Source of the DNA: JACMPA01 sp035564115
GTDB lineage: Bacteria > Patescibacteriota > Saccharimonadia > Saccharimonadales > UBA4665
NCBI GenBank assembly: GCA_035564115.1
Contig: DATMTN010000019.1
Coordinates: 1 to 41,000 of the forward strand
Reading direction: 5' to 3'
DNA length: 41,000 bases
Each line of letters begins with the position of its first letter. Positions within the stretch are counted from its first letter, which is position 1. Below, in pieces: positions 23,836-31,988 of the stretch. Made by a program: the position numbers and the translations under genes. The notes beneath the pieces are model-generated. The model made no database searches and was not told the origin of the DNA. It worked only from the letters and a program-made list of their open reading frames with translations.

Positions 23836-25596
23836 ATGTCAGAAACACCCCATACAACCCCAGGACAACTTGACCCTACGATCATCGATCAGCAGCGACT
23901 GGCTGGTTTGGAGCAGGTGCCCCAGGGCGCTCAAGTCGTGAGTCCAGAAGCGAGCCTGTATCCGATTGAGAATATTGGTAATGCATCGACGTTGCCAGAT
24001 GGCACGAAACTAAATGTGATTGCTGAGCTTGCAATACCAAACGGAGGAACAGTTATAGACGATGAGGTAGTTCCGCAGCATCGTTTTATGGCAGTAGTGA
24101 GTGCTCAAAACCAGGACAAGACGGCTTACGCACTGATTGGACTACAGCCTGATGAGCAGGGAAACATGCGCGGTATCAAGACCGAGCAACCTGTTTGGCT
24201 GCATGGTGTCGGAGCCACAGCTGTTATCGGTCGTGCAGCTTCTGACGATAAAATTGCCGCTTCACGTCTATGGAATCAAGATACATACGCTGATGACGTT
24301 TCGCGCCGTCATCTAGTATTTCAGGTTACAGAGCAGGGGCTACAGATAGAAAATGCCGGTAGCAATCCCACATTTGGTAAAACAGGCGAGGCGCCCACCC
24401 GGGATGAAGCACTTGATCAGACTCAGCCCCGAAACATCGAATTAGCCAAGCATGCTGCATCTGACACTGCCAAGAAGCAGGAAGCGCTTCGTGACGATCG
24501 GCTTATAGATGCTCGGGAGACTGTTGCAAACGCTCATGAACAGTCAACAGTAGCTAGCGAATCTAATCAAACTCAGCAAGTAGAGACTTCGGAGGAGGAT
24601 GAATGGAATCTGCCGAAGCAGGCAGAAGCTATGCAGGAGCTCCAGGATAGTTGGGGACTTGCCGAAGAGGCGACACCAGCAGAAGCGATCCAGAAGCTTG
24701 ATGCTACCAATGAAAGCCTCGATAAGCTTATGTCGCTGCTGAGTGAGGATGGCAATTTGAAGCCTGCACTGGCTCGTATGCGCCAAGATATTCAGAATAC
24801 ATTCGATACCCATATGGTTCATCTGAATCGCAACCGCCTCAATGATACCTTGAATGATCTAGACGCCGTGCGCACCGAGATGATGCTACTTAACGACTAT
24901 CATGTATTCATGCCGCATTATGCGAAGCAGAGCTACGACCAGTCGGTCTATGAACTTACTAATATCGGTAACGTCATGAGTCATCTGATGCCTTCTGAAG
25001 GATTTGTCGACAGCGATGTTGCCTATGACACTATGAACCTCCTCCACGGTAATAGCTTCCAAACTATCGAAGAAACAACTCTACGCTTAAAGCGCGAAAT
25101 CGAGGAAAAGCGCATCGATCTGATGGGCTATACTGCTGCCACCGCTGAAAAGGGTGCGGAGTATGATGAGAAATTTGCCGATGATAGGATCAAGGAATTA
25201 GCCCAAAGCCTTCGTAGGGAAGGGGTGAGTGAAGAAGATCTCACTAAGGCAGCAACTGCCATGGAGCGCTACCTGGACGATGCAATAGATAGTGCACCAG
25301 CTAATGGCCTGAAATTCTCGCAACGCGTATTGGATAACACTGAAAAGCTGCGCAGTGATGGTGACAAGGGGGGCAAGAAAGCCCCTAGCCGTCGTGTGAC
25401 TGCCGAGATAGCTGTGGATATACTGCGCGGCGCGTTTAATATTGATAAATCGAATCGGACAGATGACATTGTTATCGATAAAAATGGCCAGGTTGAGACC
25501 GGTCATCACCGCACAGCGGCACTTATGACCTTGTACGGTAAGAATTGGCTCAAGGTAGCCGAGGCTCAGGGCTTCAAGATTAAGCAAGAATCCTAA
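23836..25596 (+). CDS. FHA-domain protein with ParB-like C-terminus (586 aa)
   Basis: Probably a phosphothreonine-reading protein. Residues about 75-185 look like an FHA domain: G132-R133, S156-R-R-H159 and N173 with G175-S-N match the conserved phospho-binding residues. A long charged helical region follows (about 190-530). The last 60 residues (DDIVIDKNGQVETG, then HHR at 557-559, TAAL) resemble the ParB/sulfiredoxin-like domain, whose signature is a G-H-H-R or G-x-R-R motif. I infer a scaffold or nuclease-like role controlled by phosphorylation. The leader is about 18 bases, A-rich, without a ribosome binding site. The gene is isolated by terminators on both sides. Confidence 0.7.
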   Translation: MSETPHTTPGQLDPTIIDQQRLAGLEQVPQGAQVVSPEASLYPIENIGNASTLPDGTKLNVIAELAIPNGGTVIDDEVVPQHRFMAVVSAQNQDKTAYALIGLQPDEQGNMRGIKTEQPVWLHGVGATAVIGRAASDDKIAASRLWNQDTYADDVSRRHLVFQVTEQGLQIENAGSNPTFGKTGEAPTRDEALDQTQPRNIELAKHAASDTAKKQEALRDDRLIDARETVANAHEQSTVASESNQTQQVETSEEDEWNLPKQAEAMQELQDSWGLAEEATPAEAIQKLDATNESLDKLMSLLSEDGNLKPALARMRQDIQNTFDTHMVHLNRNRLNDTLNDLDAVRTEMMLLNDYHVFMPHYAKQSYDQSVYELTNIGNVMSHLMPSEGFVDSDVAYDTMNLLHGNSFQTIEETTLRLKREIEEKRIDLMGYTAATAEKGAEYDEKFADDRIKELAQSLRREGVSEEDLTKAATAMERYLDDAIDSAPANGLKFSQRVLDNTEKLRSDGDKGGKKAPSRRVTAEIAVDILRGAFNIDKSNRTDDIVIDKNGQVETGHHRTAALMTLYGKNWLKVAEAQGFKIKQES

Positions 25597-25600
25597 ACTA

Positions 25601-25628
25601 AAAAGAGCCACTTTATAAGTGACTCTTT
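25601..25628. terminator. Bidirectional terminator between FHA/ParB-like gene and rpmA
   Basis: Stem AAAAGAG-c-CACTT / AAGTG-a-CTCTTTT with a three-base loop and one mismatch. A-rich and T-rich flanks serve both strands, fitting two convergent genes. Confidence 0.75.
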
Positions 25629-25646
25629 TAGAGCTCGGACAATTGG

Positions 25647-25919
25647 TTACTCAACAGTAACTTCAGTGCGCATGACACTCTTGCCGCTGAAAAGGCGGAC
25701 ACGGCGTGTCTGGAACTTCACGATGCCATCTTTAGCGGCGTGAATGGTGTAGTTGCGGCTGAGGCTGGTGCCGACGCCGGCACGCTTGGTTGAACCGGTC
25801 TGACGGACAATAACCTGACCGTTCTTGACCTTCTGGCCGCCAAACAGCTTCACACCGAGGCGCTGGCCTCGGCTGTCGCGGGTGTTTTTACTGGTACCGC
25901 CTGCTTTGACGTGTGACAT
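25647..25919 (-). CDS. rpmA: 50S ribosomal protein L27
   Basis: Large-subunit protein at the peptidyl transferase centre. The 90-residue protein has the family pattern: a GGTSKNTRDSRGQRLGVKLFGGQ N-terminal arm (basic, Gly-rich), VIVRQ, then a small beta barrel. No cleavable N-terminal extension is present. Its partner L21 (rplU), the usual neighbour, is not next to it; instead it follows a methylase gene by 7 bases on the minus strand, and its AGAAGG ribosome binding site overlaps the end of that gene, so they form an operon. Confidence 0.95.
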   Translation of the reverse strand: MSHVKAGGTSKNTRDSRGQRLGVKLFGGQKVKNGQVIVRQTGSTKRAGVGTSLSRNYTIHAAKDGIVKFQTRRVRLFSGKSVMRTEVTVE

Positions 25920-25926
25920 AGGATAC

Positions 25927-27111
25927 TTACCTTCTTGTTATTACTAGGAGCTCGCGGGCAACCACCTGGTCTTCCCGGTAGTAGAGAAGTGCTTGACTCT
26001 CCACGCGCTCAAATCGTATTTGATTATAGCCGATTTCCTCGAGAGAGTCAACCAGGGGAAGGTGCCGGAATTGATCTTTCTTGATCTGCCAAGCGGGGAC
26101 TGCAATACAGAGGCGGGCACCGGGCTTGAGCTGCTTGCTGATATTGCGCAGGAATTTACTGATGATAGCGTTGCAATCACTGATGTTTTTGAAGAGCTGC
26201 TCAGAAGGGGGCAGCGCAGTATAGGGACGGCCCAGATAGGTCTCACAGGCGACGAAGTCCGGCGCGGGCTGCCACTGGTGACGGGTGGCATCACCGTCTT
26301 CGATGCGCATTTCGACATCGTTCAGTTCGTATTGCTCGTTGAGCCAGTCGAGGTTCTCGCCACTGTAGTCGATCATCCGTGGCTCGAGATCGGTGCCGTA
26401 GGCGTTGAAGCCCATCAGGAGTGACTCCTGCAGTACCACGCCAGTCCCACAGAATGGATCCAGGACGGTCTTGCCGGCTGGTTCGGCATCGCCGGTGGCG
26501 AGATTAATGATGATCTGTGCCAGCTTCGGTGGCAGCATGCCAACACGGCTGTCGCGCTTTGGCCGGCTGCGGTCACGCAAGGTGTAGCTGTCGATGTCCT
26601 GGCTGGCGACTGTCTGTGCCACGTAGGTCTTGCCGTTATCAGCGACGAACACGAGTTCCCAACCGAGCTCACCGGCCAGCTTATTGTGCTGGACTTGGGC
26701 GGTGTTGAGCGCTGGCTCCTGATTCGGTACCAGGCGGATGGGACGGCCAGACTTTTTGATAGCTTTTTTGAGGCTCAGGCCGGTGGCCTGGATGCGCTGC
26801 TTGGTCTCCTTGAATCCGTACAGGCTCAGGCCAATGGTGAGTTTGCCCTCGGGTAGCAGCGCAGCGTGTTCCGGGGTACTCTTGAGCAGAAACTTCTCGA
26901 TTTCACCCCACTTGGTGGTGTCGAGGATGGTTAGCAACTTGCAGAGCTTGGTGCTGCCCCCGAGACGCAGAAAATTAATCTCGTCGGCAGCGACATCGAG
27001 ACCGGCAGCGTGGCTGCCGAGTGGCCAAGTGCTCCCGTACAGGCTTTCGAGCTCGGCAATACCGAGGGCCGGCTGACGACCAAGGATGGCCAGACTTTTC
27101 ATAGCATTCAT
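25927..27111 (-). CDS. TRM11/TrmG10-like RNA or DNA methyltransferase
   Basis: Rossmann-fold SAM-dependent methylase of about 394 residues with motif I DPFCGTGVVLQE. The N-terminal part (about 1-170) resembles the THUMP-bearing region of TRM11-type tRNA guanosine-N2 methylases. Where these normally have the catalytic (N/D)PPYG motif IV, this protein has CETYLGRP, so the exact chemistry is uncertain. The open frame runs up to 27330, but ATG 27111 lies 7 bases after a TATACT box and starts a sensible protein (MNAMKSLAILGRQPALG). tRNA is the likeliest substrate, with rpmA downstream supporting a translation role. Confidence 0.75.
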   Translation of the reverse strand: MNAMKSLAILGRQPALGIAELESLYGSTWPLGSHAAGLDVAADEINFLRLGGSTKLCKLLTILDTTKWGEIEKFLLKSTPEHAALLPEGKLTIGLSLYGFKETKQRIQATGLSLKKAIKKSGRPIRLVPNQEPALNTAQVQHNKLAGELGWELVFVADNGKTYVAQTVASQDIDSYTLRDRSRPKRDSRVGMLPPKLAQIIINLATGDAEPAGKTVLDPFCGTGVVLQESLLMGFNAYGTDLEPRMIDYSGENLDWLNEQYELNDVEMRIEDGDATRHQWQPAPDFVACETYLGRPYTALPPSEQLFKNISDCNAIISKFLRNISKQLKPGARLCIAVPAWQIKKDQFRHLPLVDSLEEIGYNQIRFERVESQALLYYREDQVVARELLVITRR

Positions 27112-27118
27112 TACCTCT

Positions 27119-27124
27119 AGTATA
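27119..27124 (-). promoter_or_regulatory. -10 element of the methyltransferase-rpmA operon
   Basis: Minus-strand TATACT ending 7 bases before ATG 27111. It shows the true start and makes the long upstream reading frame (to 27330) non-coding. Confidence 0.55.
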
Positions 27125-27181
27125 GCGTAGGAACGGAGGTAAGAAGAAACTTGTTTATTCTTACCGAGTACCGCCCACTTC

Positions 27182-27201
27182 ACCAGTTCGACAGAACTGG
27201 T
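27182..27201. promoter_or_regulatory. Perfect palindrome between divergent promoters
   Basis: Inverted repeat with 8-base arms ACCAGTTC and GAACTGGT around GACA. It lies 18 bases upstream of the TATAAT of the membrane protein gene and 58 bases from the minus-strand TATACT. Possible operator; no U-tract, so a terminator is unlikely. Confidence 0.4.
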
Positions 27202-27218
27202 ATACAGGGAAGGTGAGC

Positions 27219-27224
27219 TATAAT
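27219..27224 (+). promoter_or_regulatory. -10 element of the flippase-like gene
   Basis: TATAAT ending 10 bases before ATG 27235, no Shine-Dalgarno. Confidence 0.55.
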
Positions 27225-27234
27225 AGGTTTTGAT

Positions 27235-28293
27235 ATGGCACAGAAGTCGTTTTTTGCACGTCGCTGGAAGCTGCTGCTGAATATTGTGACGTTTGTGGCC
27301 CTCGCCGGGTTGGCTTATGCCATTCGACACCAGCTAGGCGATACGATCGACAATCTGCACCGGGTGAATGGCTGGGTACTGCTGCTGATTGTACCGCTAG
27401 AGGTGCTGGGCTACCACGCGCAGGCCAAAATGTACCAGCAGATGTTCCGGACGACTGGCACAGAGATTTCGTACAAGGGACTCTTGAAGGCCTCGCTGGA
27501 GCTAAATTTTGTGAATCATGTCTTCCCGAGCGGCGGCGTATCAGGCATCTCATACTTTGGACTACGCATGCGGGCGCTGGGCGCGCGGGCCAGTCAAGCG
27601 ACACTAGTGCAGACCATGAAGCTGGTACTGACATTTTTGTCGTTCGAGGCGCTGCTGTTCTTTGGGATGTTTGAGCTGTCAGTGCACGGCAAGACGAGCA
27701 ATTTGACGACGTTCATTGGCACGTTCATCGCGACCTTTGTGATTGTGGGTACGGCGGTGTTCGCCTATGTAATTGGTTCAAAGTCACGCATCAATGCGTT
27801 CTTCACCTTTATGACTAAGCTGTTGAATCGTGTGATTCAGATTGTTCGCTGGCGTCAGCCGGAGACGATTCGGATCGATAAGGCTCGGGCCGCGTTCGAT
27901 GAGTTTCACGGATCATACATGGAGTTGCGTAACAAAACCACTGAACTAAAAGGGCCGTTGTGGTGGGGATTTGTATACAACCTGACAGAGGTGCTGGTAA
28001 TCTATGTGGTCTACATTGCCTTTGGTGAATGGGTAGATTTGGGTGCGATTATCCTGGCGTATGCGGTAGCCAACTTTGCCGGGCTGGTGAGCATACTGCC
28101 TGGTGGCATCGGGGTATATGAGGGGCTTATGACCGCGGTGCTCGCGTCGGCTGGCATATCGCCCGGCCTGAGCTTGCCCGTGACGGTCATGTACCGAGTG
28201 TTGAACACCCTGTTGCAGGTGCCACCCGGCTACTACCTGTATCATCGGTCACTACGCAAAGCGGAGCCGCCCGAGGAACCGCATGCAACCTGA
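27235..28293 (+). CDS. Lysylphosphatidylglycerol synthase TM-region / UPF0104-like flippase
   Basis: Integral membrane protein of 352 residues with about eight hydrophobic segments, in the family of the MprF flippase domain (AglD/UPF0104). Seen: a basic N-terminus before the first helix (about 14-32), the conserved NFVNHVFPSGGVSG-like segment, and ILPGGIGVYEG near the C-terminus, both hallmarks of the family. The catalytic aminoacyl-transfer domain of MprF is missing, so it probably moves or handles a lipid rather than making lysyl-PG. The gene overlaps xseA by 11 bases. Confidence 0.85.
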   Translation: MAQKSFFARRWKLLLNIVTFVALAGLAYAIRHQLGDTIDNLHRVNGWVLLLIVPLEVLGYHAQAKMYQQMFRTTGTEISYKGLLKASLELNFVNHVFPSGGVSGISYFGLRMRALGARASQATLVQTMKLVLTFLSFEALLFFGMFELSVHGKTSNLTTFIGTFIATFVIVGTAVFAYVIGSKSRINAFFTFMTKLLNRVIQIVRWRQPETIRIDKARAAFDEFHGSYMELRNKTTELKGPLWWGFVYNLTEVLVIYVVYIAFGEWVDLGAIILAYAVANFAGLVSILPGGIGVYEGLMTAVLASAGISPGLSLPVTVMYRVLNTLLQVPPGYYLYHRSLRKAEPPEEPHAT

Positions 28294-29404
28294 AACTGGT
28301 GAGGTGGCATTCAGCGTCAGCGAGTTTGTTGAGGTTCTGAACCAGACCCTGGACTACGCCTATCCTAGTGTATTAGTGACGGGTGAGCTGTCGAACTTCC
28401 GAGTGAGCAAGAACCGTTGGGTGTATTTTGACCTCAAGGATGACGATGCGACAGTGCGCTGCTTCGGCACCGTGTACATGCTGCCGGGGCCGCTGGAGGA
28501 CGGCATGCTACTGAATGTGCGGGCGGTGCCGCGATTGCATCCGCAGTTTGGCTTTAGTCTGAATGTTTCGAGTATGATGCCGGCCGGTGAAGGCTCAATC
28601 CGTAAGGCTGCCGACCTGCTCGCGGCCAAACTAGCCGCCGAGGGGTTATTCGACGAGGAGCGCAAGCGGCCCTTGCCGTATCCGCCGCAGCGCATTGGGC
28701 TGGTCACTTCCGGCGAATCAGCAGCGTATGCTGACTTTACCAAGATTTTGAATGCCCGCTGGCAAGGTGTGCAAGTGCTACACATCGATACCCAAGTTCA
28801 GGGCGAAGCCGCACCGGCACAGTTGGTGGAGGGGATCCGCCTGTTGAATGAATTAGCCGAGCCACCAGAAGTGATTGTGCTGATTCGCGGTGGCGGCAGT
28901 GCTGAGGATTTGGCGGCGTTTAGTCATGAACAGGTGACACGAGCGGTGGCAGGCTCGCGGGTGCCGACGCTAGTAGCAATTGGCCACGAGGTTGACCTGA
29001 GTTTGGCTGAACTGGCAGCTGACACGCGCGCCAGCACGCCAAGCAACGCGGCTGAATTGCTGGTACCCGATCGGCAGCATGTCTTAGAAGTGCTGGTCGA
29101 TCGGCGCGAGGGCTTAGCCGATCAAGTGGTGCATATTTTGCGAGCCCAAAAACGGCAACAGACGGAAGCGAAGGCGGACTTGGCTCACGCCATGAGCGCC
29201 TTACTCCGGCGGGCGGGGCAGTCGCTAGTGAGCCAGAAGCAGCTGCTGGAAGCTTTAAGCCCCCAGGCAGTCCTGCAGCGGGGCTACGCAATTGTTCGCG
29301 CCAATGGCAAGACGGTGCGCAGCAGCCAGCAGTTGCTAAAAGGTGCTAGCATAGAGATAACATTTGCCGATGGCACACGCCAGGCAGAAATAGGAGAGAA
29401 GTGA
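28283..29404 (+). CDS. xseA: exodeoxyribonuclease VII large subunit
   Basis: Large, catalytic subunit of exonuclease VII, which degrades single-stranded DNA from both ends. The 373-residue protein is shorter than the E. coli protein (456). Seen: the N-terminal OB-fold (VTGELSNFRVSKNRWVYFDL), the catalytic region with IGLVTS, RGGGSAEDLAAF and PTLVAIGHEVDLSLAELAAD.RASTPSNAAE, then a short helical region and the C-terminal LQRGYAIV segment. xseB follows directly (1-base gap), so both subunits are made together. Confidence 0.95.
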   Translation: MQPETGEVAFSVSEFVEVLNQTLDYAYPSVLVTGELSNFRVSKNRWVYFDLKDDDATVRCFGTVYMLPGPLEDGMLLNVRAVPRLHPQFGFSLNVSSMMPAGEGSIRKAADLLAAKLAAEGLFDEERKRPLPYPPQRIGLVTSGESAAYADFTKILNARWQGVQVLHIDTQVQGEAAPAQLVEGIRLLNELAEPPEVIVLIRGGGSAEDLAAFSHEQVTRAVAGSRVPTLVAIGHEVDLSLAELAADTRASTPSNAAELLVPDRQHVLEVLVDRREGLADQVVHILRAQKRQQTEAKADLAHAMSALLRRAGQSLVSQKQLLEALSPQAVLQRGYAIVRANGKTVRSSQQLLKGASIEITFADGTRQAEIGEK

Positions 29405-29405
29405 C

Positions 29406-29600
29406 ATGACGAAAGAAGTTAACTACCGCGCGCTGAGCGAAGAGCTAGAGGAAATCGTCGCTGCCTTGCAGCAAGACGATATTGATATTGATGAGGCGAT
29501 GGTTAAGTACGAACGCGGTCAGGAGTTAATTGGGCTACTCGAAACCTATCTGAAGTCGTCCGAGAACAAAATTGAGAAGCTGGCGAACCTGAAGGGCTAG
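29406..29600 (+). CDS. xseB: exodeoxyribonuclease VII small subunit
   Basis: Small regulatory subunit, 64 residues, of the expected size. The sequence fits the family: an initial helix (YRALSEELEEIVAALQQDDIDIDEAMVKYERG) and a second helix ending in a charged tail (LKSSENKIEKL). It follows xseA by one base. Confidence 0.93.
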   Translation: MTKEVNYRALSEELEEIVAALQQDDIDIDEAMVKYERGQELIGLLETYLKSSENKIEKLANLKG

Positions 29601-29602
29601 TT

Positions 29603-30091
29603 TTGGGTATCCTTGGACTGTTGGTCGTCTTTGTCATCTTGTGCTTTGGGTTTGTGCTATTGTTCGGCCCGCCATATTTGCCAACCCTGACCAAACAAAT
29701 GCAGATTGCGCTGGAACTGGCTGATTTGCAGCCAGGGCAGAGGCTTTTGGAGCTGGGTTGTGGCGATGGCAAGGTGCTGATTGCGGCCGCCCAACGGGGT
29801 GTCCATGTGGTGGGATTCGAGCTGAACCCGTTACTGGTCATAGTATGCAAAGCGCGAACCTGGCGCTACCGTCAACTGGTACGTGTTCATTGGGCGAACT
29901 TCTGGACCAAGGAGTGGCCCCCAACAGATGTGATTTTCATTTTTGGATTGCCACGAATTATGAAACACCTGGATACAAAAATTGTGCAAGAATGTCGCAA
30001 ACCTGTCAAACTGGTGAGCTTTGCCTTTGCCATTCCCAGGAGGAAAGTGACGAAAAAGCAGGGCGGTGTCCTGCGGTATGACTACAAATAA
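29603..30091 (+). CDS. Membrane-anchored class I SAM-dependent methyltransferase (162 aa)
   Basis: Small methylase with a hydrophobic N-terminal anchor (about 1-22, GLLVVFVILCFGFVLLF) and the SAM-binding motif LELGCGDGKVLIAAA followed by an acidic residue at VVGFELNP. The start is TTG, two bases after the xseB stop; the anchor begins right there, which supports it. A substrate cannot be named. It is probably in the same operon as xseAB and the flippase-like gene, so a lipid or envelope target is possible. Confidence 0.75.
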   Translation: MGILGLLVVFVILCFGFVLLFGPPYLPTLTKQMQIALELADLQPGQRLLELGCGDGKVLIAAAQRGVHVVGFELNPLLVIVCKARTWRYRQLVRVHWANFWTKEWPPTDVIFIFGLPRIMKHLDTKIVQECRKPVKLVSFAFAIPRRKVTKKQGGVLRYDYK

Positions 30092-30100
30092 GCGCGGAGG

Positions 30101-30129
30101 TTGAAAAGCACAGCAGGCTAAGGTACTAT
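30101..30129 (+). promoter_or_regulatory. Promoter of the membrane-anchored protein at 30137
   Basis: TTGAAA (30101-30106), 17-base spacer, TACTAT (30124-30129), ending 7 bases before the ATG: a good sigma-70-type promoter for a leaderless mRNA. Confidence 0.6.
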
Positions 30130-30136
30130 TACGCTA

Positions 30137-30808
30137 ATGATTACACTGCGTAAAAACCAAGGGGGAGCTCTGGACGCACTGCTCTTGCCACTCATAGCGG
30201 TGATTTTACTGCTCATTTTGAGCGTTGTGTTCGGCGTTTGGGCTTATGGCCAGATGCAGGACTACAAAAATAATAGCGACCAAAAGAGTGCGGTGGCCGT
30301 GAATGCTGCCATCCAGAAAGAGGATGCCAAGAAAGCGGCCGAATACAATGAGGCGTCTAAGAGTCCGGTTAAAACGTACACGGGCCCGGCAGCCTTCGGC
30401 AGCTTGCAGGTCCAGTATCCTAAAACATGGAGCGCCTATGTGGCGGAACAAACTACTGGCTCAAACAATGTCGATGGCTACTTCAACCCGAACTTCGTGC
30501 CCTCAGTCACCGACCAAAGTAGCAGCTTCGCACTACGGGTGCGGGTGCTGAATCAGACATATGCAAACACGATGCAAACCTTTCAGGGAGGTATCAAGGG
30601 CCGGCTGCTGACGGCTGCACCATACGCATTTGCCAAAGTGCCGAAGGTGATCGGTACACGGCTCGATGGGAAAATTGCCCCAGACAAGCAAGGTACCATG
30701 ATCGTCATGCCACTGCGCGCAAACACACTTGAGGTTTGGACTGAAAGTAGCGCGGCTAGCAGCGACTTCACAACTTATGTCTTGCCGAATTTAACCTTCT
30801 CACCGTAA
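30137..30808 (+). CDS. Hypothetical protein with N-terminal membrane anchor (223 aa)
   Basis: Unrecognised. One membrane segment (about 15-38, LPLIAVILLLILSVVFGVWA) anchors a helical, Lys/Ala-rich stretch and a beta-rich extracellular domain (FGSLQVQYPKTWSAYV). The latter resembles the general layout of PsbP-like or lipoprotein-like domains that begin with a Y-P-x-x-W motif, but I cannot assign it. There is no cysteine for lipidation. It has its own promoter. Confidence 0.65.
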   Translation: MITLRKNQGGALDALLLPLIAVILLLILSVVFGVWAYGQMQDYKNNSDQKSAVAVNAAIQKEDAKKAAEYNEASKSPVKTYTGPAAFGSLQVQYPKTWSAYVAEQTTGSNNVDGYFNPNFVPSVTDQSSSFALRVRVLNQTYANTMQTFQGGIKGRLLTAAPYAFAKVPKVIGTRLDGKIAPDKQGTMIVMPLRANTLEVWTESSAASSDFTTYVLPNLTFSP

Positions 30809-30861
30809 CGTAGAGACAACAATGAATGCGCTCATGCTGGCTCTCGCATGAGTTCGGCGTG

Positions 30862-30867
30862 TATACT
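30862..30867 (+). promoter_or_regulatory. -10 element of the degenerate kinase gene
   Basis: TATACT ending 10 bases before ATG 30878. It would drive the kinase-like and receiver-like genes and perhaps recO. Confidence 0.5.
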
Positions 30868-30877
30868 CTAGTAATAG

Positions 30878-31600
30878 ATGAGGGTAACATCTGGGCAGCC
30901 GGCTTCAGTATTAAGTGATCAGCTGTTGCTGTCTGTTGCCGAGCAGCTCAAGTTGCCGCTCTTACAAATAGGTCGGAGTGCCGAACTGGCAACTCTGCAA
31001 CAGGATACTCGTGACCTGGCTGATATTCAGACAACTGCTGACGCGGCTATCAAGCTTCTCGATAGCTACCTGTTCGGAGCCCGTCTGGCTCTCGAAGACA
31101 ATTATCGCCTAAGCATCGAACCGGTGTCCGTATCATCGGTGCTGTATGACACGGGGCGGCAGCTCGATGCGATGGCGCGATTATACGGCGTGGAGTTGCA
31201 ATTGCAGATAGATGGTAAATTTGCGCCAGTCCTCACGAATCGACAGGGTCTGCAATCGGCATTGACGAGTCTAGGGTATGCCCTTATCGAGGCACTGCCG
31301 ACTCTGAACACCCAGAAACTCACCCTCAGTCTGGCGGCGCACAACAGTCGGTACGGCGTAGTCGCCGGCGTTTATAGCGATGTCGAGCAGCTGACGACTG
31401 AGGCGCTACGCCAAGGCCGCAAACTGCACGGACATATACGCCAGCCATTGGCTAGCCTGTCGCCCAGCAGCGGGGCAGGAGTGTTTGTGGCCGATGCGAT
31501 TTTACAAGCCATGGATGCCGAGCTGCGCCCGACGCGTCACCGTAACCTGTATGGTTTGGGAGCCGTACTGCGCCCAACGCCGCAGCTCCAGTTAATATGA
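30878..31600 (+). CDS. Degenerate histidine-kinase-like protein (240 aa)
   Basis: Looks like a soluble histidine kinase core without a sensor or membrane part. The segment AEQLKLPL (21-28) aligns with the SHELRTPL H-box, but Glu22 replaces the phosphorylated His. The ATPase half is recognisable only as a fold: a region aligned with the N-box (LQSALTSLGYALIEA) lacks the Asn, and the D/G-box Asp-x-Gly is absent; a G2-like GAGVFVADAILQAM remains. It is therefore probably not a working kinase. The stop codon overlaps the start of the next gene (ATGA), so the two proteins are made in a fixed ratio and likely work together. Confidence 0.6.
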   Translation: MRVTSGQPASVLSDQLLLSVAEQLKLPLLQIGRSAELATLQQDTRDLADIQTTADAAIKLLDSYLFGARLALEDNYRLSIEPVSVSSVLYDTGRQLDAMARLYGVELQLQIDGKFAPVLTNRQGLQSALTSLGYALIEALPTLNTQKLTLSLAAHNSRYGVVAGVYSDVEQLTTEALRQGRKLHGHIRQPLASLSPSSGAGVFVADAILQAMDAELRPTRHRNLYGLGAVLRPTPQLQLI

Positions 31601-31983
31601 ATATTCTCATTATCGAACCAGATAAACTACTGGCAACTACCTACGCCCGAGCGCTACATGCTGTCGGCCACCGGCCCATCTGTTGCACTAATGCCCAGCA
31701 GGCTGTCTTCGCCGCTGATGCTCAGACGCCCGATGCAGTGCTACTCGAGCTCCAGCTGGTAAGCCACAGCGGCATTGAGTTTTTGTATGAGTTCCGAAGT
31801 TATCCAGAATGGCAGAATGTCCCCATTATCATCGTGAGCAACGTACCACCAGCCGAGTTTGTCGACTCATGGGAGGTGCTTCATGGTGAATTGGGCGTCA
31901 CGCAATATCTCTATAAGCCCCACACAACACTGGCGAAAATAACAACTATCGTCCAGAATCTGCAACCAATCCGGGTAGGGTAG
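31597..31983 (+). CDS. Receiver-domain protein lacking phosphoacceptor Asp
   Basis: CheY-like domain of 128 residues. The fold is clear: IIEPD (7-9) near the acidic pocket, IIIVS with Ser81 at the Thr/Ser switch, and Lys107 in YLYKP. The phosphoacceptor position is Glu51 (LLELQL) rather than Asp. Glu often mimics a phosphorylated state, so the protein may be locked on, or may signal without phosphorylation. It starts within the stop of the degenerate kinase gene (ATGA) and ends just before recO. Confidence 0.8.
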   Translation: MNILIIEPDKLLATTYARALHAVGHRPICCTNAQQAVFAADAQTPDAVLLELQLVSHSGIEFLYEFRSYPEWQNVPIIIVSNVPPAEFVDSWEVLHGELGVTQYLYKPHTTLAKITTIVQNLQPIRVG

Positions 31984-31988
31984 CAGGT

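Noticed and set aside
27182..27201. LexA (SOS) box
   Set aside because: The known Gram-positive box is GAAC-N4-GTTC; here the half-sites are in the opposite order.
27112..27330. N-terminal extension of the methylase
   Set aside because: The extra 73 residues overlap the divergent promoter region and lie upstream of the -10 box; their composition is unlike a domain.
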